A DNA stretch of 60,085 nucleotides from Acidobacteriota bacterium (GTDB taxonomy: Bacteria; Acidobacteriota; Thermoanaerobaculia; Gp7-AA8), in NCBI GenBank assembly GCA_021325515.1, contig JAJPHC010000021.1, positions 1-60,085 of the forward strand, read 5' to 3'. The position numbers were made by a program, and so were the translations under genes. Shown here piece by piece: positions 48,423 through 56,833 of this stretch. How positions within the stretch are numbered: the stretch's first letter is position 1; the number at the start of each line of letters is the position of its first letter. Under the pieces are notes generated by a model. The model made no database searches. It had not been told where the DNA came from and saw only the letters and a list, made by a program, of their open reading frames with translations.

Positions 48423-48428
48423 TAGAAT
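48423..48428 (+). promoter_or_regulatory. -10 hexamer TAGAAT
   Basis: Ends 9 nt before the hemL ATG; no Shine-Dalgarno between. Confidence 0.5.
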
Positions 48429-48437
48429 CCGCGCCGC

Positions 48438-49727
48438 ATGGGTAAGCAATCAGACGCTCTCTTTCAACGCGCGCAGGAACTGATCCCGGGCGGTGTCAAT
48501 TCGCCGGTCCGCGCCTTTCGTGGTGTCGGCGGTACGCCGCCCTTCATCGAGCAGGCGCAGGGCTCGCGCATCTTCGACGCCGACAATCTCCAGTACATCG
48601 ACTGTGTCGGTTCCTGGGGTCCGATGATCCTCGGCCACGGCCATCGCTACGTCGTGGAGGCGGTGAAGAAGGCGTCGACGCGCGGCTTCTCGTTCGGTGC
48701 GCCGACCGCGGGAGAAATCGAGCTTGCCGAGATGGTCGTTCAGGCGATTCCCTCGATCGAGATGCTGCGCCTCGTCAACTCGGGCACCGAGGCGACGATG
48801 AGCGCGCTGAGGCTGGCGAGAGCGGCGACGGGGCGCAACAAGATCATGAAGTTCGACGGCGGCTATCACGGCCACGTCGACTCGCTTCTCGTGAAGGCCG
48901 GATCCGGCGGCGCGACCTTCAACGTGCCCGACTCCGCAGGCGTGCCGGCGGAAGTCACGAAGCTGACGATCAGCGTGCCGTACAACGATCTCGAGGCGGT
49001 GCGGAAAGCGGTGGACGGCGATCTCGCCGCGATCATCGTCGAGCCGGTCGCCGGCAACATGGGATGCGTGCCTCCTGCCGAAGGATTCCTGCAGGGACTC
49101 CGCGAGATCTGTGACAGCAACAAGTCGCTGTTGATTTTCGACGAAGTGATGACCGGCTTCCGTGTCGCATACAGCGGCGCGCAATCGCTCTATGGTGTGA
49201 AGCCCGACATCACGACGCTGGGCAAAGTGATCGGCGGCGGCATGCCGATCGGCGCCTACGGCGCAAGCGCGGAGCTGATGAAGATGGTGTCGCCGCTCGG
49301 CCCGGTGTATCAGGCCGGCACGCTCTCCGGAAATCCGATCGCGGTCGCGGCAGGGAAGTCGACGCTGTCCGTGCTCAAGAACTCATCGATCTACGCCGAT
49401 CTCGAAGAGCGAAGCGCGGAGTTCGCAGCGGGTGTCACGGCCGCGGCAGCGAAGCATGGCGTGCCGGTGACGCTGAATCGCGTCGGCTCGATGTGGACGC
49501 TGTTCTTCAATGAAGGGCCGGTGACGGATTTCGAATCGGCAAACAAATCGAACCGCGAGAAGTTCGCGCGCTTCTTCCATCTGATGCTCGCCGACGGCGT
49601 CTATCTGCCGCCCTCCCAACTGGAGGCTGCATTCTTCTCCGCCGCGCACGCGAAGAAGGACATCCTGCAGTTGATCGAGCGCTCGGACCGGGTGCTTAAG
49701 AAGATCGCGTGGGAGTTCGAGAAGTAG
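48438..49727 (+). CDS. hemL: glutamate-1-semialdehyde 2,1-aminomutase
   Basis: 429 aa PLP enzyme making 5-aminolevulinate in the C5 heme/tetrapyrrole pathway. N-terminal LIPGGVNSPVRAFRGVGGTPPF, VNSGTEATMSALRLARAATGR, KFDGGYHGHVDSLLV, IVEPVAGNMG, IFDEVMTGFR and Lys263 in TLGKVIGGGMPIGAYG. Length and motifs are typical. It indicates that this organism uses glutamate instead of glycine for heme, consistent with the heme demand of the multiheme cytochromes. Monocistronic. Confidence 0.97.
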   Translation: MGKQSDALFQRAQELIPGGVNSPVRAFRGVGGTPPFIEQAQGSRIFDADNLQYIDCVGSWGPMILGHGHRYVVEAVKKASTRGFSFGAPTAGEIELAEMVVQAIPSIEMLRLVNSGTEATMSALRLARAATGRNKIMKFDGGYHGHVDSLLVKAGSGGATFNVPDSAGVPAEVTKLTISVPYNDLEAVRKAVDGDLAAIIVEPVAGNMGCVPPAEGFLQGLREICDSNKSLLIFDEVMTGFRVAYSGAQSLYGVKPDITTLGKVIGGGMPIGAYGASAELMKMVSPLGPVYQAGTLSGNPIAVAAGKSTLSVLKNSSIYADLEERSAEFAAGVTAAAAKHGVPVTLNRVGSMWTLFFNEGPVTDFESANKSNREKFARFFHLMLADGVYLPPSQLEAAFFSAAHAKKDILQLIERSDRVLKKIAWEFEK

Positions 49728-49730
49728 CCC

Positions 49731-50146
49731 CCCCGAGCGAAGTCGAGGGGGCAGCGTCCACACCGCGTAGATGCGGACTACATGCGAAGAACGTCCGCCC
49801 ATGTCACCGCGAGGTCACGCCAATTGGGGTTCACGCGCTGAATCAAGGCGATCTTCTTTTCGCGGCGCCAGCGTTTGAGCTGCGCTTCTCGACGTAAGGC
49901 CGCGGCGCGCGACTCGTGGATCTCGAAGTAAACGAGCCGCTTGAATGTGTACCTCGCGGTGAAGGCGTCGATGTAGGTGTTGTTCCGATGTTGAACGACG
50001 CGCCGCATCAGATCCACGGTTTCGCCGACGTAGAGCCGATGCGTGCGGTTGCTCATGATGTACACGAACCACTGCATCACCCCACGAGTATCCCTCGGTC
50101 CACAATCCGTGCGGCGCCGTCGCCGGCCCCTCGACTTCGCTCGGGG
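49731..50146. mobile_element. GIY-YIG gene bracketed by 20-bp inverted repeats
   Basis: CCCCGAGCGAAGTCGAGGGG at 49731-49750 and its exact reverse complement at 50127-50146 enclose the GIY-YIG gene. The left repeat starts 3 nt after the hemL stop and the right one ends 3 nt before the ftcD stop codon. No target-site duplication is obvious. Could be a small mobile cassette or just dispersed repeats that happen to flank the gene. Confidence 0.45.
49778..50080 (-). CDS. GIY-YIG nuclease family protein
   Basis: 100 aa, single GIY-YIG (URI/UvrC-N-like) domain: FVYIMSNRTHRLYVGETVDLMRRVVQHRNN with the YIM/LYVG core, catalytic Arg, then TARYTFKRLVYFEIHESRAAALRREAQLKRWRREKKIALI with the Glu of the active site. 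These small stand-alone proteins are common in multicopy in many bacteria; function is not established. Located between convergent-ended hemL and ftcD. Confidence 0.9.
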   Translation of the reverse strand: MMQWFVYIMSNRTHRLYVGETVDLMRRVVQHRNNTYIDAFTARYTFKRLVYFEIHESRAAALRREAQLKRWRREKKIALIQRVNPNWRDLAVTWADVLRM

Positions 50147-50149
50147 CTT

Positions 50150-51823
50150 CTATGCGCGGGAGCGGAGGCCTTTCAGGATTTCCTCTTCGGCTGCAACGTG
50201 CAGCTCCTTGCTTTGCGCCCATGCGGCATCCGCTCGCGCCAGCAGCTCCGTCTTCCGCGCATCGGCCACGGATGCCAGATTGATGCAGACGTTCTGATAG
50301 GCGCCGGCGGCTGCGGCGCGGCCCATCTGTGCGCCGACGCCGGCGTCGGACAGCGATGCCTGCAATCCGATCCTTGCGATCTCGAGACAGAGCGAGATCA
50401 CCTCGGGGCACATCTCGAGGACTCCCAGCGGCACTTCGGCGGCGGCGATCGTCGCATCGAGGATCGCGTTGTCGCGCACGGCGGATTCTTCCGGCGTCGA
50501 TTTCGGCAGCCGCATCGCGTCGAGCAGCAGATCGAACGCCGCGGTGTCTAGATCGACGGCGGCGAGCAGCCCATCCTTCAGTTCCTGCGCGCGCACTGCG
50601 ATCCGGTCGAGTTGCTCCTGCTTCGATTCGAATCCTTTTTTCGTATGCGAGAGGACGGCAACCATCGCCGCGAGGCCAGCAGCCATCGAGCCGGCGAGTG
50701 CGGAGACGGATCCGCCGCCCGGCGCCGGCGACTCGCTCGACAACTCATCGATGAACGCGCGAATCGACATCGATGCGAGCGGCGCCGTCTTCGCGAGCCG
50801 GTACTCGATCACGCGCTCCTTCGGGTCGAACGGCTTCACCTCGCTCAGGCCGAGCGTCCGGATCGCCGTATGGATGATCGCCGCCTCAGGCACTCCCGTC
50901 GGGCGTCCCATCCGCCGGAGGTAATGGCGTCCGGCATCGAGCAGCACCTGCCGCGGCAGGAGGCCGACGATTTCCGAGCCGGTGACGCGCAGCCCGCGCT
51001 CGCGCGCGCGCTCGTCGCACGTATCGAATGCGACGTGCAGCGGCGTGATGTCGAGATCCGTGAGGTTGATGGAGATCTGCGCACAGCCGAACTCCGGAAT
51101 CACCCAGCCAACCGCCTTCACCGACTTGAGCAGGCCCGGCTCCCACAGCGGCTCGCCCTTCTCATCGAGGATGGGGTTGTTCTCCGCGTCGCGCTTCATC
51201 CGTCCGCGCTCGCGCACGTCGAATGCGACGCGCGTCGCGAGCCGCTTGTCGAGCGTGTTGATGTTCACGTTGTACGCGACGAGGAACTTGCGCGCGCCGA
51301 TCACCGTCGCGCCGCATCGCGGATTGAAGGAGGCCGGGCCGAAGTCCGGCTGCCAGTCCATGTGTGTGATCTTCCGCGCCAGTCCTTCGTATTCGCCTTC
51401 GCGAATGTCTGCGAGGTTGCGCCGGTGCGGTGCGCTCGCCGCGAACTCGTAGAGATAGACCGGAAGGTCGAGCTCCCTGCCGGCGCGTTCTCCAAGCCGC
51501 CGCGCGAGCTCTGCGCATTCCTCCATCGTGATGCTGGAGACGGGGATGAACGGGACGACATCGACGGCGCCGATCCGGGGATGCGCGCCGCGGTGCGCCG
51601 ACATGTCGATCAGCTCAACTCCGCGCTGCACCAGGCGGAACGCCGCCTCCAGCACCGGCTCCGGCTCGCCGACGAAGGTGATGACCGTGCGATTCGTGTC
51701 CGCGCCGGGATCGATGTTGAGCACGGTGACGCCGGTGACGGATGCCGCGGCCGCCGCCACTGCTTCGTAGATTTCCGGACGCCGGCCTTCAGAGATGTTC
51801 GGTACGCATTCGACGAGTTGCAT
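50150..51823 (-). CDS. ftcD: glutamate formimidoyltransferase / formimidoyl-THF cyclodeaminase fusion
   Basis: 557 aa bifunctional enzyme. Formiminotransferase domain (LVECVPNISEGRRPEIYEAV, DMSAHRGAHPRIGAVDVVPF, NINTLDKRLATRVAFDVRERG) at about 1-300, then cyclodeaminase (SSESPAPGGGSVSALAGSMAAGLAAMVA ... LLDAMRLPKST ... GLQASLSDAGVGAQMGRAAAAGAYQNVCINL) at about 355-550. It passes the formimino group of formiminoglutamate to tetrahydrofolate and releases ammonia, in histidine breakdown. Upstream is a ureohydrolase gene. Confidence 0.96.
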   Translation of the reverse strand: MQLVECVPNISEGRRPEIYEAVAAAAASVTGVTVLNIDPGADTNRTVITFVGEPEPVLEAAFRLVQRGVELIDMSAHRGAHPRIGAVDVVPFIPVSSITMEECAELARRLGERAGRELDLPVYLYEFAASAPHRRNLADIREGEYEGLARKITHMDWQPDFGPASFNPRCGATVIGARKFLVAYNVNINTLDKRLATRVAFDVRERGRMKRDAENNPILDEKGEPLWEPGLLKSVKAVGWVIPEFGCAQISINLTDLDITPLHVAFDTCDERARERGLRVTGSEIVGLLPRQVLLDAGRHYLRRMGRPTGVPEAAIIHTAIRTLGLSEVKPFDPKERVIEYRLAKTAPLASMSIRAFIDELSSESPAPGGGSVSALAGSMAAGLAAMVAVLSHTKKGFESKQEQLDRIAVRAQELKDGLLAAVDLDTAAFDLLLDAMRLPKSTPEESAVRDNAILDATIAAAEVPLGVLEMCPEVISLCLEIARIGLQASLSDAGVGAQMGRAAAAGAYQNVCINLASVADARKTELLARADAAWAQSKELHVAAEEEILKGLRSRA

Positions 51824-51832
51824 GCGGCCCGA

Positions 51833-51838
51833 ATGCTA
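51833..51838 (-). promoter_or_regulatory. -10 hexamer TAGCAT
   Basis: Ends 9 nt before the ftcD ATG, inside the short gap after the ureohydrolase gene, so ftcD may have its own promoter. Confidence 0.35.
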
Positions 51839-51856
51839 GCAGACGGGCTCAGGCTG

Positions 51857-52771
51857 CTACCTGCTGTCGACCGCGGCGAACACTTCGAGGAAGAGACGCG
51901 CCGCGAGCTTCGCGGTCATCCCGCCGACATCCCACGGCGGCGACAACTCCGTGAGATCGCAGCCGATCACTTTCGGCGAGCGCGCGAGCTCGCGGACGAG
52001 CGCGATCGTTTCGCGCGACTGCAAGCCGCCCGGTGCGGCTGCCGAGGATCCCGGCATCTCGACGGCGTCGATGTCGATCGAGAGGAAGATCGCATCGCAC
52101 ATCGTCTCGAGCTTCGCGCGGATCTCGCGGCCGATGTCGGCTGCCCGCTTCTGATCGAATGCCTCGACCGGCACGACGTTGATCTTCTGCTCGCGCACCC
52201 AGCGGTCGTAATAGGACGAATTGGCGAAGTCGCGCGCGCCGATGAGGAACGTCCGCTCGCCGGTGACCACGGAGGTCTCGAGCGCCCGGCGGTAGGGCGT
52301 GCCGCTCAGCAGCGACTCGTCGTCGTCGTACTCGCGCACGTCGTAGTGCGAGTCGATCGCGGCGACGCCGAGGCGGAGGTCCGGCTGCGCGTCGGCAAGG
52401 CCGCGGAAGAGAGCACCGGTGAGGCCGTTGTCGCCGCCGATGAAGAACGGCTTCGCTCCTTTGGCGAAGATCTCGCGCGCGACGGACTGCACACGTTCGT
52501 GTGCAACCTTGACGGAGGTCGGCGGCAGGTCGATGTCGCCGAGATCGCGGCAGACGCGTCCCGCGAGCTCGACGCCGCGGCCGAACGTCGTCAGCGACGG
52601 CAGCGCCTCGCGAAACGCGCGCGGTCCCATGCGTGCGCCCGGCCGCGACGGGATCGAGCTGTCGAACGGCAGGCCGACGAGCACGAAGTCCCCCGCATCG
52701 AACGATTCCGACGGGAGGAGCAGGGACGATGCGCGTGGATCGCGCGGGTCGAGCGTTTTCCTGGGAAACAT
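51857..52771 (-). CDS. arginase/agmatinase/formimidoylglutamase family ureohydrolase
   Basis: 304 aa. Binuclear-metal ureohydrolase fold: GRGARMG-like RPGARMGPRAFREAL, FIGGDNGLTGALFRG (the common GGDHS with Asn in place of His), AAIDSHYDVREY (DxHxD), and FLSIDIDAVEMPGSSA (SxDxD). The neighbour ftcD suggests a formiminoglutamate hydrolase (HutG) role, but the same residues also fit guanidino hydrolases, so I give no symbol. Only 13 nt after ftsX; probably co-transcribed with ftsEX. Confidence 0.85.
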   Translation of the reverse strand: MFPRKTLDPRDPRASSLLLPSESFDAGDFVLVGLPFDSSIPSRPGARMGPRAFREALPSLTTFGRGVELAGRVCRDLGDIDLPPTSVKVAHERVQSVAREIFAKGAKPFFIGGDNGLTGALFRGLADAQPDLRLGVAAIDSHYDVREYDDDESLLSGTPYRRALETSVVTGERTFLIGARDFANSSYYDRWVREQKINVVPVEAFDQKRAADIGREIRAKLETMCDAIFLSIDIDAVEMPGSSAAAPGGLQSRETIALVRELARSPKVIGCDLTELSPPWDVGGMTAKLAARLFLEVFAAVDSR

Positions 52772-52784
52772 CGGGATTGAGATC

Positions 52785-53726
52785 TTACTCTTCGGCGCGC
52801 TCGTGCACGGAGAGCCAGCTGCCGAACCATCCCGCCGCGGTGCCGCCTAGGATGAGGACGAGAATCTTCTGCCAGGGGAGGAACGAACCGAAGAGAAAGC
52901 CCCACAACAATGATGACGATGGCGCGAGCGTTTTCTGTCCGGCGAAGAAGCCTGCGGCGAGAATCGCCACGGCCACGCAGCCCCCGATCGTTCCCTGCAG
53001 CACTCCTTCGATGAAGAACGGGCCGCGGATCATCCGCTCCGTCGCTCCCACGAGCCGCATGATCTCGATTTCCTCGTGATAGAGCATCATCGTGAGGCGG
53101 ATGACGTTGGCGATCGTGAAGGCCGCGGCGATGGCCAGTACGCCGCCGGCGGCGATGCCGATGACATTGAGCAGATCGATGATGTGCCGCAGCCGCCGCG
53201 TCCACTCCCAGTCGAGCTGCACCTGATCGACGCCCGGCACTTTGCGCAGGTCATCCATCTCTGCGTCGAACGCGCGGGTCTGCGCGATCTCCGGCCTCAC
53301 CTCGATCTCCCACGACGGCGGGAAGGGATTCTCCTCGAGATTCCCCGTCACTTCCGCGAGGTTCGTGAAGTACGTCGTGAAGCGCTGCAGCGCCTCGTCA
53401 CGCCCGACGAAGTGCCGCGAGGAGAGATCGGGATGCGCAGCGAGAAACGCATTCACTCCCTTCAGCTCGTCGTTCGTCACTTCGGCGCTGAGATAGACGG
53501 TCACGCGTGAGCGGCCCTGCCACTGCTCGACCGCGCGCTGCAGATTCTCGGAGAGCAGCAGGAACGAGCCGAGGACGCAGAGCGAGATGGAGATCATGGT
53601 GACGGCGACGAAGCTGGTGCGCTTCGCCGTCCAGATGCGGCGCAGCGCTTCCTTGAAAAAGTAGGTGAGGGTGTTCGAGGGAACGTTCGGTTCGTGCCGG
53701 CCCTGTGTGTTGAAGTCGCGGGCCAT
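52785..53726 (-). CDS. ftsX: cell-division permease-like protein FtsX
   Basis: 313 aa. One N-terminal helix (SFVAVTMISISLCVLGSFLLL), a periplasmic domain with VTVYLSAEVTNDELKGVNAFLAAHPDLS and NPFPPSWEIEV, then three C-terminal helices around AIAAAFTIANVIRLTMMLYHEEIEIMRLVGATERMIRGPFFIEG, the FtsX signature. With FtsE it couples ATP hydrolysis to activation of septal murein hydrolases. Translated after ftsE. Confidence 0.95.
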   Translation of the reverse strand: MARDFNTQGRHEPNVPSNTLTYFFKEALRRIWTAKRTSFVAVTMISISLCVLGSFLLLSENLQRAVEQWQGRSRVTVYLSAEVTNDELKGVNAFLAAHPDLSSRHFVGRDEALQRFTTYFTNLAEVTGNLEENPFPPSWEIEVRPEIAQTRAFDAEMDDLRKVPGVDQVQLDWEWTRRLRHIIDLLNVIGIAAGGVLAIAAAFTIANVIRLTMMLYHEEIEIMRLVGATERMIRGPFFIEGVLQGTIGGCVAVAILAAGFFAGQKTLAPSSSLLWGFLFGSFLPWQKILVLILGGTAAGWFGSWLSVHERAEE

Positions 53727-53749
53727 GGATCAGTTGTCTGCTGCCTGTT

Positions 53750-54466
53750 TCATTGCGCCATCCCGAACACATGCTCGCTGCGCGGCGCTGCGCGCTCGGC
53801 GATCTGCATCTTCTCTTCGCTGATGCGGCCGTGCTCGAGGGTGATGACGCGGCGGCCGCTCTCGCGGATCAGCTCGCGATCGTGCGTGGCGAGCAGGACG
53901 GTCGAGCCGCGGAGGTTCGCATCGGCGAAGATGCGGATGATGTCGCGCGACATGTCCGGATCGAGATTGCCGGTCGGCTCGTCGGCGACGAGGACCAGGG
54001 GATCGTTGATGAGCGCACGCGCAATCGCGACGCGCTGCTGCTCGCCGCCCGAAAGCTGCAGCGGGTAGGCATTGAGCTTGTGGTGGAGATCGACGGCGCG
54101 GAGCGCGGCGTACGCCTTCCTCTTGTGCTCCTTCGGCGGGACGTTGAGCACCGTGAGGATGAACGAGAGATTCTCGAACACCGTCATCCGCTCGATCAGC
54201 TTGAAATCCTGAAACACCATACCGATTTCCCTGCGGAAATAGGGGAGGAGGGAGTGCTTCATCGTGTTCAGGTTGCGGCCGTTGACCACGACCTGTCCCT
54301 CGGTCGGCGTGATCTGCCGGAGGATCAGCTTCAGCAGCGTCGATTTCCCCGCGCCGCTCGGTCCCGTGAGAAACACGAACTCACCCTTGTCGATCTGAAA
54401 GGTGAGGTCGTGCAAAGCGGTCGAGTAGCGGTCGAACCGTTTTGTGACGTGGTAGAAGTTGATCAT
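53750..54466 (-). CDS. ftsE: cell-division ATP-binding protein FtsE
   Basis: 238 aa. Walker A GPSGAGKSTLLK, Q-loop FQDFKLIERMTVFENL, signature LSGGEQQRV, Walker B LVLVADEPTGNLDP, H-loop LLATHDRELI. The TSS-like minus-strand TACACT (54490-54485) is formed at the edge of the dispersed hairpin repeat 18 nt upstream. First gene of ftsE-ftsX-ureohydrolase-ftcD. Confidence 0.95.
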   Translation of the reverse strand: MINFYHVTKRFDRYSTALHDLTFQIDKGEFVFLTGPSGAGKSTLLKLILRQITPTEGQVVVNGRNLNTMKHSLLPYFRREIGMVFQDFKLIERMTVFENLSFILTVLNVPPKEHKRKAYAALRAVDLHHKLNAYPLQLSGGEQQRVAIARALINDPLVLVADEPTGNLDPDMSRDIIRIFADANLRGSTVLLATHDRELIRESGRRVITLEHGRISEEKMQIAERAAPRSEHVFGMAQ

Positions 54467-54487
54467 GGGAGGAGAAGCCGATTCAGT

Positions 54488-54551
54488 GTAGGACAGGCGC
54501 CCTCGCCTGTCTATTCGGGGCGCTGGGCGCTGGGCGCGGGGCGCTGCAGCG
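54488..54551. repeat. GTAGGACAGGCG hairpin repeat plus G-rich array
   Basis: GTAGGACAGGCG, then CCCTCGCCTGTC (54488-54511): perfect 8-bp stem GACAGGCG/CGCCTGTC. Followed by tandem GCGCTGG units (54519-54551). Same hairpin as at 13436-13459 in the peptidase gene. Lies between the divergent ftsE and DUF5916 genes. Confidence 0.75.
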
Positions 54552-54611
54552 CTCCAACAGCGCCTCGCGCCTGGCGCCTCGCGCCGCGCCAGAGCGCGCT
54601 GTCACCTCCCG

Positions 54612-54646
54612 TTCACACCTCGTAACTTCTTTTCACATCGCGTAAC
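54612..54646 (+). promoter_or_regulatory. direct repeat TTCACA-N3-CGTAAC, 20 bp apart
   Basis: TTCACACCTCGTAAC (54612-54626) and TTCACATCGCGTAAC (54632-54646), start to start 20 bp, two helical turns. It lies 46 bp before the operon that encodes its own OmpR-type response regulator, whose family binds tandem direct repeats. A hairpin GCACTC-GCGA-GAGTGC follows at 54664-54679. Confidence 0.45.
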
Positions 54647-54691
54647 CGCGCCGCGAAGACTTCGCACTCGCGAGAGTGCAGATTGCGCGTC

Positions 54692-56833
54692 ATGCGATGC
54701 ATGCCGCTTCTCCTTCTGCTTGTGGCCGGTCCGCTCTGCGCCGCTTCGTCGATTCCGCGCATCGATGCGCCGATCGTGATCGACGGCGACCTCTCCGATG
54801 CCGGCTGGGCGCATGCGCAGCGCGTCGATCATTTCATCGAGTACATGCAGTCGAACAACGGCGCGGCGCCGGTCACGACCGTCGCGCGCATCGCGTACGA
54901 CTCGGCGAACGTCTATGTCGCCTTCGAATCGCACGACCCTCATCCCGCCGCCGTCCGCGCGCCGTTCATCGACCGCGACAAGGTGACCGACGATCAGGAT
55001 TGGGTCGAGGTGTTGATCGATGCGCGTGATGAGCATCGCGCTGCGCTGGGATTCCGCGTCAACGCACGCGGGATTCAGGCCGACAGCCTCTCCGACGACA
55101 CCACGCAGAACGAAGATTTCTCGCCCGACTACTTCTTCGAGTCCGCCGCGCAACTCACTCCGGACGGCTGGAGCGCGGAGCTGCGCATTCCTCTCTCCAC
55201 GCTTCGCTATCCCGCGCGCGATCCGCAGACCTGGGGCGTGATCTTTCTCCGCAACTATCCGCGCGACTTCCGCTACGTGATGGCCAACGTGGAGATCCCG
55301 AAGTCGAGCAACTGCTTCGTCTGTCATGAAGAGGAATTCGGAGGGATCAGCGGACTGCCGTCCGGCAGCCACATGACGTTCGCTCCTTACTCGAGCGCGC
55401 AGCGTGTCGAGAGCCGCAATCTCGCCTCGCGCATCCAGGCCGAGCCGCTGCGCGGCGACAGCGGCGGCGATCTGAAGTGGAGTCCATCGACCGCGCTCAC
55501 GTTCGATGCGACGCTGAATCCGGACTTCTCGCAGATCGAGTCCGATGTGCCGAACATCAGCGCGAACAGCCGCTTCGCGTTCGACTATCCGGAGAAGCGG
55601 CCGTTCTTTCTCGAAGGTGGCGATCTGCTGACCACGCCGATTCGCGCGGTCTACACGCGCGCGATCGAGTCGCCGGCGTGGGGCGTGCGCGCCACCGGGC
55701 AGTCGGGTGCGACCGCCTACACCGCCCTGCTCGCGAGCGATCGCGCAGGCGGAACGACGATCCTGCCCGGCGCGCTCTCCTCCGGCAGCATCACGCGGCC
55801 CGATCGCACGCTCGCCGGCGTCGGCAGATTGCGGAGAACGATCGGACAGTCGTTCGTCGGTGTGCTCGCCACCATTCGCGAAGGCAGCGGCGGGCACAAC
55901 CGCATCCTCGGTCCCGATTTCGCCTGGAAGCCGAACGAGACCGACCGGCTCGTCGCCCAGTTGCTGCTGAGCGACACGACGGGATCGGGCAGCGGACACG
56001 CGATGCGCATCTACGCCGCGCGCGATGCGAAGCTCTACGATCTCTTCGCGAACTTCAAGCACTCCTCCGATTCCTTCCGCGCGGACAACGGGTTCGTGCC
56101 GCAGACCGGCGTGCAGGTGTTCTACGCCGAGGCGGGGTGGCACTTCTATCCGAAAACGCATGTCTCGTACGTGCGGCCGTACATCGGCGTCGAGCGCGAC
56201 ACGCGGACACGCGATCACGGTCTCGTTCACGATGGCGTTTATCCCGGCATCTATTACGAAGGGGGAAAGTTCGCGAGCCGCGGATGGATCACGTTCCATC
56301 CTGCCGATCGCGATGCGGTGAAGGTCGGCGAAGAGATCCCGGTGCGCCGCTATTCGATGATCGAGTTCGACTGGCGTGCGGTGCCGTCGCGCTATCTCAC
56401 CTCCGTCACGCTGCACGGAACGGCCGGCGGGAAGCTCGACTACACGAATGCGAATGAAGGGCGCGGCGCGGCGCTCGCGCTCACGGGCGCGATTCGTCCG
56501 GCGGATCATCTCGATCTGCAGCTCACGATGAATCGCGAGTGGCTGCATCTGCTGGATGGCACACGCGTGTTCGCGGCGAACATCGAGAGGCTGAAGGCGA
56601 CATACACGATTTCGGCGCGCAGTCTCGTGCGGGCGATCGCGCAATACGACTCATGCGATCAGCTCGTGCGCAGCGGCGGGCTCACGACGTCGCTGCTCTA
56701 CGGCTATCGCCTGAACTGGCAGACCGTCTTCTACGCGGGATATGGGGATGAGCGGCTTCTCGACGAGTCGGCGCGCCTGCGCCGCAGCGGGAGCACCCTC
56801 TTCGCCAAGGTGTCGTACGCTTGGCAGCGTTGA
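54692..56833 (+). CDS. DUF5916 outer-membrane barrel with CBM9-like domain and one CXXCH
   Basis: 713 aa. Signal peptide, N-terminal CBM9-type domain ([53 protein letters not shown]), then DUF5916 with [17 protein letters not shown] and a terminal barrel ending KVSYAWQR. Between them is [12 protein letters not shown]: Cys208, Cys211, His212, a heme c attachment motif not expected in this family. Coupled to the kinase gene (TGATG). It probably binds or passes an extracellular ligand; a redox role is conceivable. Confidence 0.85.
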   Translation: MRCMPLLLLLVAGPLCAASSIPRIDAPIVIDGDLSDAGWAHAQRVDHFIEYMQSNNGAAPVTTVARIAYDSANVYVAFESHDPHPAAVRAPFIDRDKVTDDQDWVEVLIDARDEHRAALGFRVNARGIQADSLSDDTTQNEDFSPDYFFESAAQLTPDGWSAELRIPLSTLRYPARDPQTWGVIFLRNYPRDFRYVMANVEIPKSSNCFVCHEEEFGGISGLPSGSHMTFAPYSSAQRVESRNLASRIQAEPLRGDSGGDLKWSPSTALTFDATLNPDFSQIESDVPNISANSRFAFDYPEKRPFFLEGGDLLTTPIRAVYTRAIESPAWGVRATGQSGATAYTALLASDRAGGTTILPGALSSGSITRPDRTLAGVGRLRRTIGQSFVGVLATIREGSGGHNRILGPDFAWKPNETDRLVAQLLLSDTTGSGSGHAMRIYAARDAKLYDLFANFKHSSDSFRADNGFVPQTGVQVFYAEAGWHFYPKTHVSYVRPYIGVERDTRTRDHGLVHDGVYPGIYYEGGKFASRGWITFHPADRDAVKVGEEIPVRRYSMIEFDWRAVPSRYLTSVTLHGTAGGKLDYTNANEGRGAALALTGAIRPADHLDLQLTMNREWLHLLDGTRVFAANIERLKATYTISARSLVRAIAQYDSCDQLVRSGGLTTSLLYGYRLNWQTVFYAGYGDERLLDESARLRRSGSTLFAKVSYAWQR

